This document shows, piece by piece, positions 62,277 through 64,000 of a DNA stretch of 64,000 nucleotides (position 1 is its first letter; the number at the start of each line of letters is the position of its first letter). Made by a program: the position numbers and the translations under genes. Under the pieces are notes generated by a model. It was not told where the DNA came from. It saw nothing but the letters and a program-made list of their open reading frames with translations, and did no database searches. The stretch spans positions 124,001 through 188,000 of the forward strand of contig CANLSH010000002.1 in the NCBI GenBank assembly GCA_947493705.1. Reading direction: 5' to 3'. The DNA comes from an uncultured Arachnia sp. (GTDB taxonomy: Bacteria > Actinomycetota > Actinomycetes > Propionibacteriales > Propionibacteriaceae).

Positions 62277-64000
62277 TCAGTCCAGACCAAGGGCCGATCG
62301 CAATCTGGCAGGGCTCATCGTACCCGGCTGGCCGTCGTCCTCTGGGAATGAGGCGAGCAGCTTGATCAGGTCGGGGCGACGGGTGGGGTCCTCCGCGCAT
62401 TGGCGCGGGGTGTGGCCCCCAAGCGCCGGGATGGAATCGTCGAGCCAGGCCCGTTCGTGGTTCAGAACCATCTCCTGCAGCGCGGCCATCATGGCGGGAT
62501 CCGAAGACGGGTCGAAAGGCTCATCACCGGACTCCGGGCTGAAACCTGACAGCTTCTGTAGGGACTGGAGGTCGCCAGCCGGCTCACGGGTTTCGCTGAT
62601 CGTTGTCGCAGTCGGATTGAGCGCACCGATGACGGTGAGGACGCGTTCGAAGCGTTCCTCACTGTTGGCGTGAACGGTCAACTGGTCCCCTTTGAGTTCG
62701 ATCTGTGCCCGGATCTTCTCCACGCCGCGGGAGGTGATGTGCTCAAACCACCTCAGGGTCTCCGCTGAAGCGGCCACGTCGCGGGTGTACTCGTCATCCA
62801 GTGCTTTCGCCAGCACCCCGGGGTCTGTGATCTGCAGCGTTGCGTCGCACATGACGGAGGCCTCGTGCTCGGTGTTCACCAGCACGGGCGGGGCGAAACG
62901 TCGCGAGAGGAAAGCCACGAGCTCCAACGGGTCCGGGTCACTGTCGAGCAGGGCAATGAGTTGATCGCGCTCGCCGATGGATACGGGTTCCAGACCACCG
63001 AAGATCTGCGTCGTCTCACCCACCGGCACAACCCGCGAGCAGTACAGCTCACCCGCCTTGACCTGGCGGCTGGCGGTTCGCTCCTGAATCATCTGGACGT
63101 CGCCGGTGCGGACGTCGCGCCATTCCATCGACTGTCCGGGCTTGACGATGAGGACCTCGCGCACCGAACGGTCGACCAGCAGCCACTGCTGGGCCAGCAT
63201 CGCCTCATCAGCAGGCAACAGGGGGCCGCGCATCGTCAGGAATTCTGCGAATGCGCCGCCTTCGAACAACACCGCGTCGGCAACGAGGCCGTCCTGGACA
63301 GCCTGCGTCAGTGCGTTGGGACCCTTCAAGTATTGGGAGCGTTCCTCCGCGGTGGCGATGAGCAATGACACGAACGGGCCATCGAGCATATGCGATTCGG
63401 CCTTCTGGTACAGCCAACTTGCGCGTTCCTCCAGCGACAGTTGCTGACCGTGGAGGTGGCACTGTTTGTACTTGCGGCCCGAGCCACACCAGCAGGGCTG
63501 GTTCCGGCCGAGCGTTGGGCCAGTTGTGGGCTGGACACTTTCGAGGAGTCGCACGAGGGGATCACCATCAGGCGCTCCCGAACGGCGCAACAGCGACAAG
63601 CCTCGCACCGCATCGCCGCGGTCGCTGGCGTAGCGAGCAAGAGTTGTGAGCGTCAGCGGCCAGGAGTCGTCAAGCAACTCTGCCTCGCGGAATATCTGTT
63701 CGGCCTTCTCGACGTCACCGAGCGCCTCGCGGGCCTTGCCGCGCAACCACCGCAGCGCCGGGCGCGCGCTCCTCGGGGCGGGGCGCTCCGTGATCTCAGC
63801 GAACACCTCCAGAGCGAGGGCAGCACAATTCGCGCTCGGGCCCGTCTCAGTGAGGAACGCTTCCGCGACGATGGGTTCTGCCAGGAATGCCAGGATGTCG
63901 CGGAGATAGTCCGGATCGAGTTCCTCACCATCTTCTGTGGGCATCATCGTGGAGCGGGGCCGGTTGATCAGTTGTGTCGCGATCGATCGCAGGGTGGTGT
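62277..64000 (-). CDS. SEC-C zinc-motif protein with repeat-like N-terminus, 5' end outside window
   Basis: The first ATG in the window is at 63947, giving 556 residues, but the frame stays open to the edge with protein-like content, so the real start is probably outside. A helical, TPR-like part (ALRWLRGKAREALGDVEKAEQIF) is followed by the SEC-C motif CWCGSGRKYKQCHLHG near residue 151-166 of the ATG-started form. About 390 residues of unknown fold come after. SEC-C motifs bind zinc and are found in SecA and in many stress-related proteins. The function is unknown. Confidence 0.75.
   Translation of the reverse strand, partial: TTLRSIATQLINRPRSTMMPTEDGEELDPDYLRDILAFLAEPIVAEAFLTETGPSANCAALALEVFAEITERPAPRSARPALRWLRGKAREALGDVEKAEQIFREAELLDDSWPLTLTTLARYASDRGDAVRGLSLLRRSGAPDGDPLVRLLESVQPTTGPTLGRNQPCWCGSGRKYKQCHLHGQQLSLEERASWLYQKAESHMLDGPFVSLLIATAEERSQYLKGPNALTQAVQDGLVADAVLFEGGAFAEFLTMRGPLLPADEAMLAQQWLLVDRSVREVLIVKPGQSMEWRDVRTGDVQMIQERTASRQVKAGELYCSRVVPVGETTQIFGGLEPVSIGERDQLIALLDSDPDPLELVAFLSRRFAPPVLVNTEHEASVMCDATLQITDPGVLAKALDDEYTRDVAASAETLRWFEHITSRGVEKIRAQIELKGDQLTVHANSEERFERVLTVIGALNPTATTISETREPAGDLQSLQKLSGFSPESGDEPFDPSSDPAMMAALQEMVLNHERAWLDDSIPALGGHTPRQCAEDPTRRPDLIKLLASFPEDDGQPGTMSPARLRSALGLD

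Noticed and set aside
1..64000. tRNA, rRNA, CRISPR arrays, phage genes
   Set aside because: Reading both strands I found no cloverleaf-like tRNA with a T-loop, no rRNA blocks, no regularly spaced repeats and no phage structural or integrase genes.

Overview
The window is GC-rich DNA (about 60% GC or more by eye) from a Gram-positive, high-GC bacterium, most likely an actinobacterium. I base this on GAF-ANTAR proteins, a DUF6458-like small membrane protein, a Cgl0159-like aldolase inside the inositol operon, frequent GTG/TTG starts and lipoprotein-type binding proteins. A Propionibacteriaceae-like source is my guess, not shown. I found no rRNA, tRNA or CRISPR array.

Left part (1-21.7 kb) is a glycan-use island. 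It holds an exporter-type ABC transporter, a radical SAM/SPASM protein, a sugar ABC importer without its own ATPase, a GH42 beta-galactosidase and a GntR regulator with a LacI-type sensor domain. A second sugar importer forms one apparent operon with two sulfatases (17377 down to 11299). Next to it are an anaerobic sulfatase-maturating enzyme, a nucleoside hydrolase and a third sulfatase. All three sulfatases are Cys-type, and none shows a signal peptide. The simplest reading is import of a sulfated saccharide or glycoconjugate, desulfation in the cytoplasm, then hydrolysis of galactosides. Two copies of a 161-162 bp element with terminal inverted repeats lie at 200-360 and 17556-17717 and bracket most of the island. 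REP-like palindromes lie at 459-555 and 21819-21914.

Middle part (22-45.3 kb) mixes housekeeping and accessory genes: citrate synthase, a small membrane protein, two MFS transporters on either side of a divergent PRPP synthetase, a zinc alcohol dehydrogenase, a VapBC pair, and a two-component system coupled to an ABC-2 transporter. Then come a secreted HExxH protein, a YbdK-like carboxylate-amine ligase, two GAF-ANTAR proteins, a RecQ helicase fused to a phosphoribosyltransferase-like tail, a tandem pair of paralogous membrane-anchored proteins, another MFS protein, an aldo/keto reductase and a transaldolase.

Right part (45.4-61 kb) is a complete myo-inositol catabolic locus: a GntR regulator, iolC, a Cgl0159-like aldolase, iolB, iolD, iolG, iolE, a three-gene ribose/inositol-type ABC importer, a second iolG-like gene, iolA and a hydroxypyruvate-isomerase-like (IolH-like) gene. 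A motif close to TTTGTACTGWCAAG recurs in its intergenic regions and also upstream of the transaldolase gene, which suggests the transaldolase belongs to the same regulon.

Right edge (61-64 kb) has a DJ-1/PfpI protein co-expressed with a MarR regulator behind a perfect 18-bp palindrome, and a SEC-C zinc-motif protein whose reading frame runs off the window.
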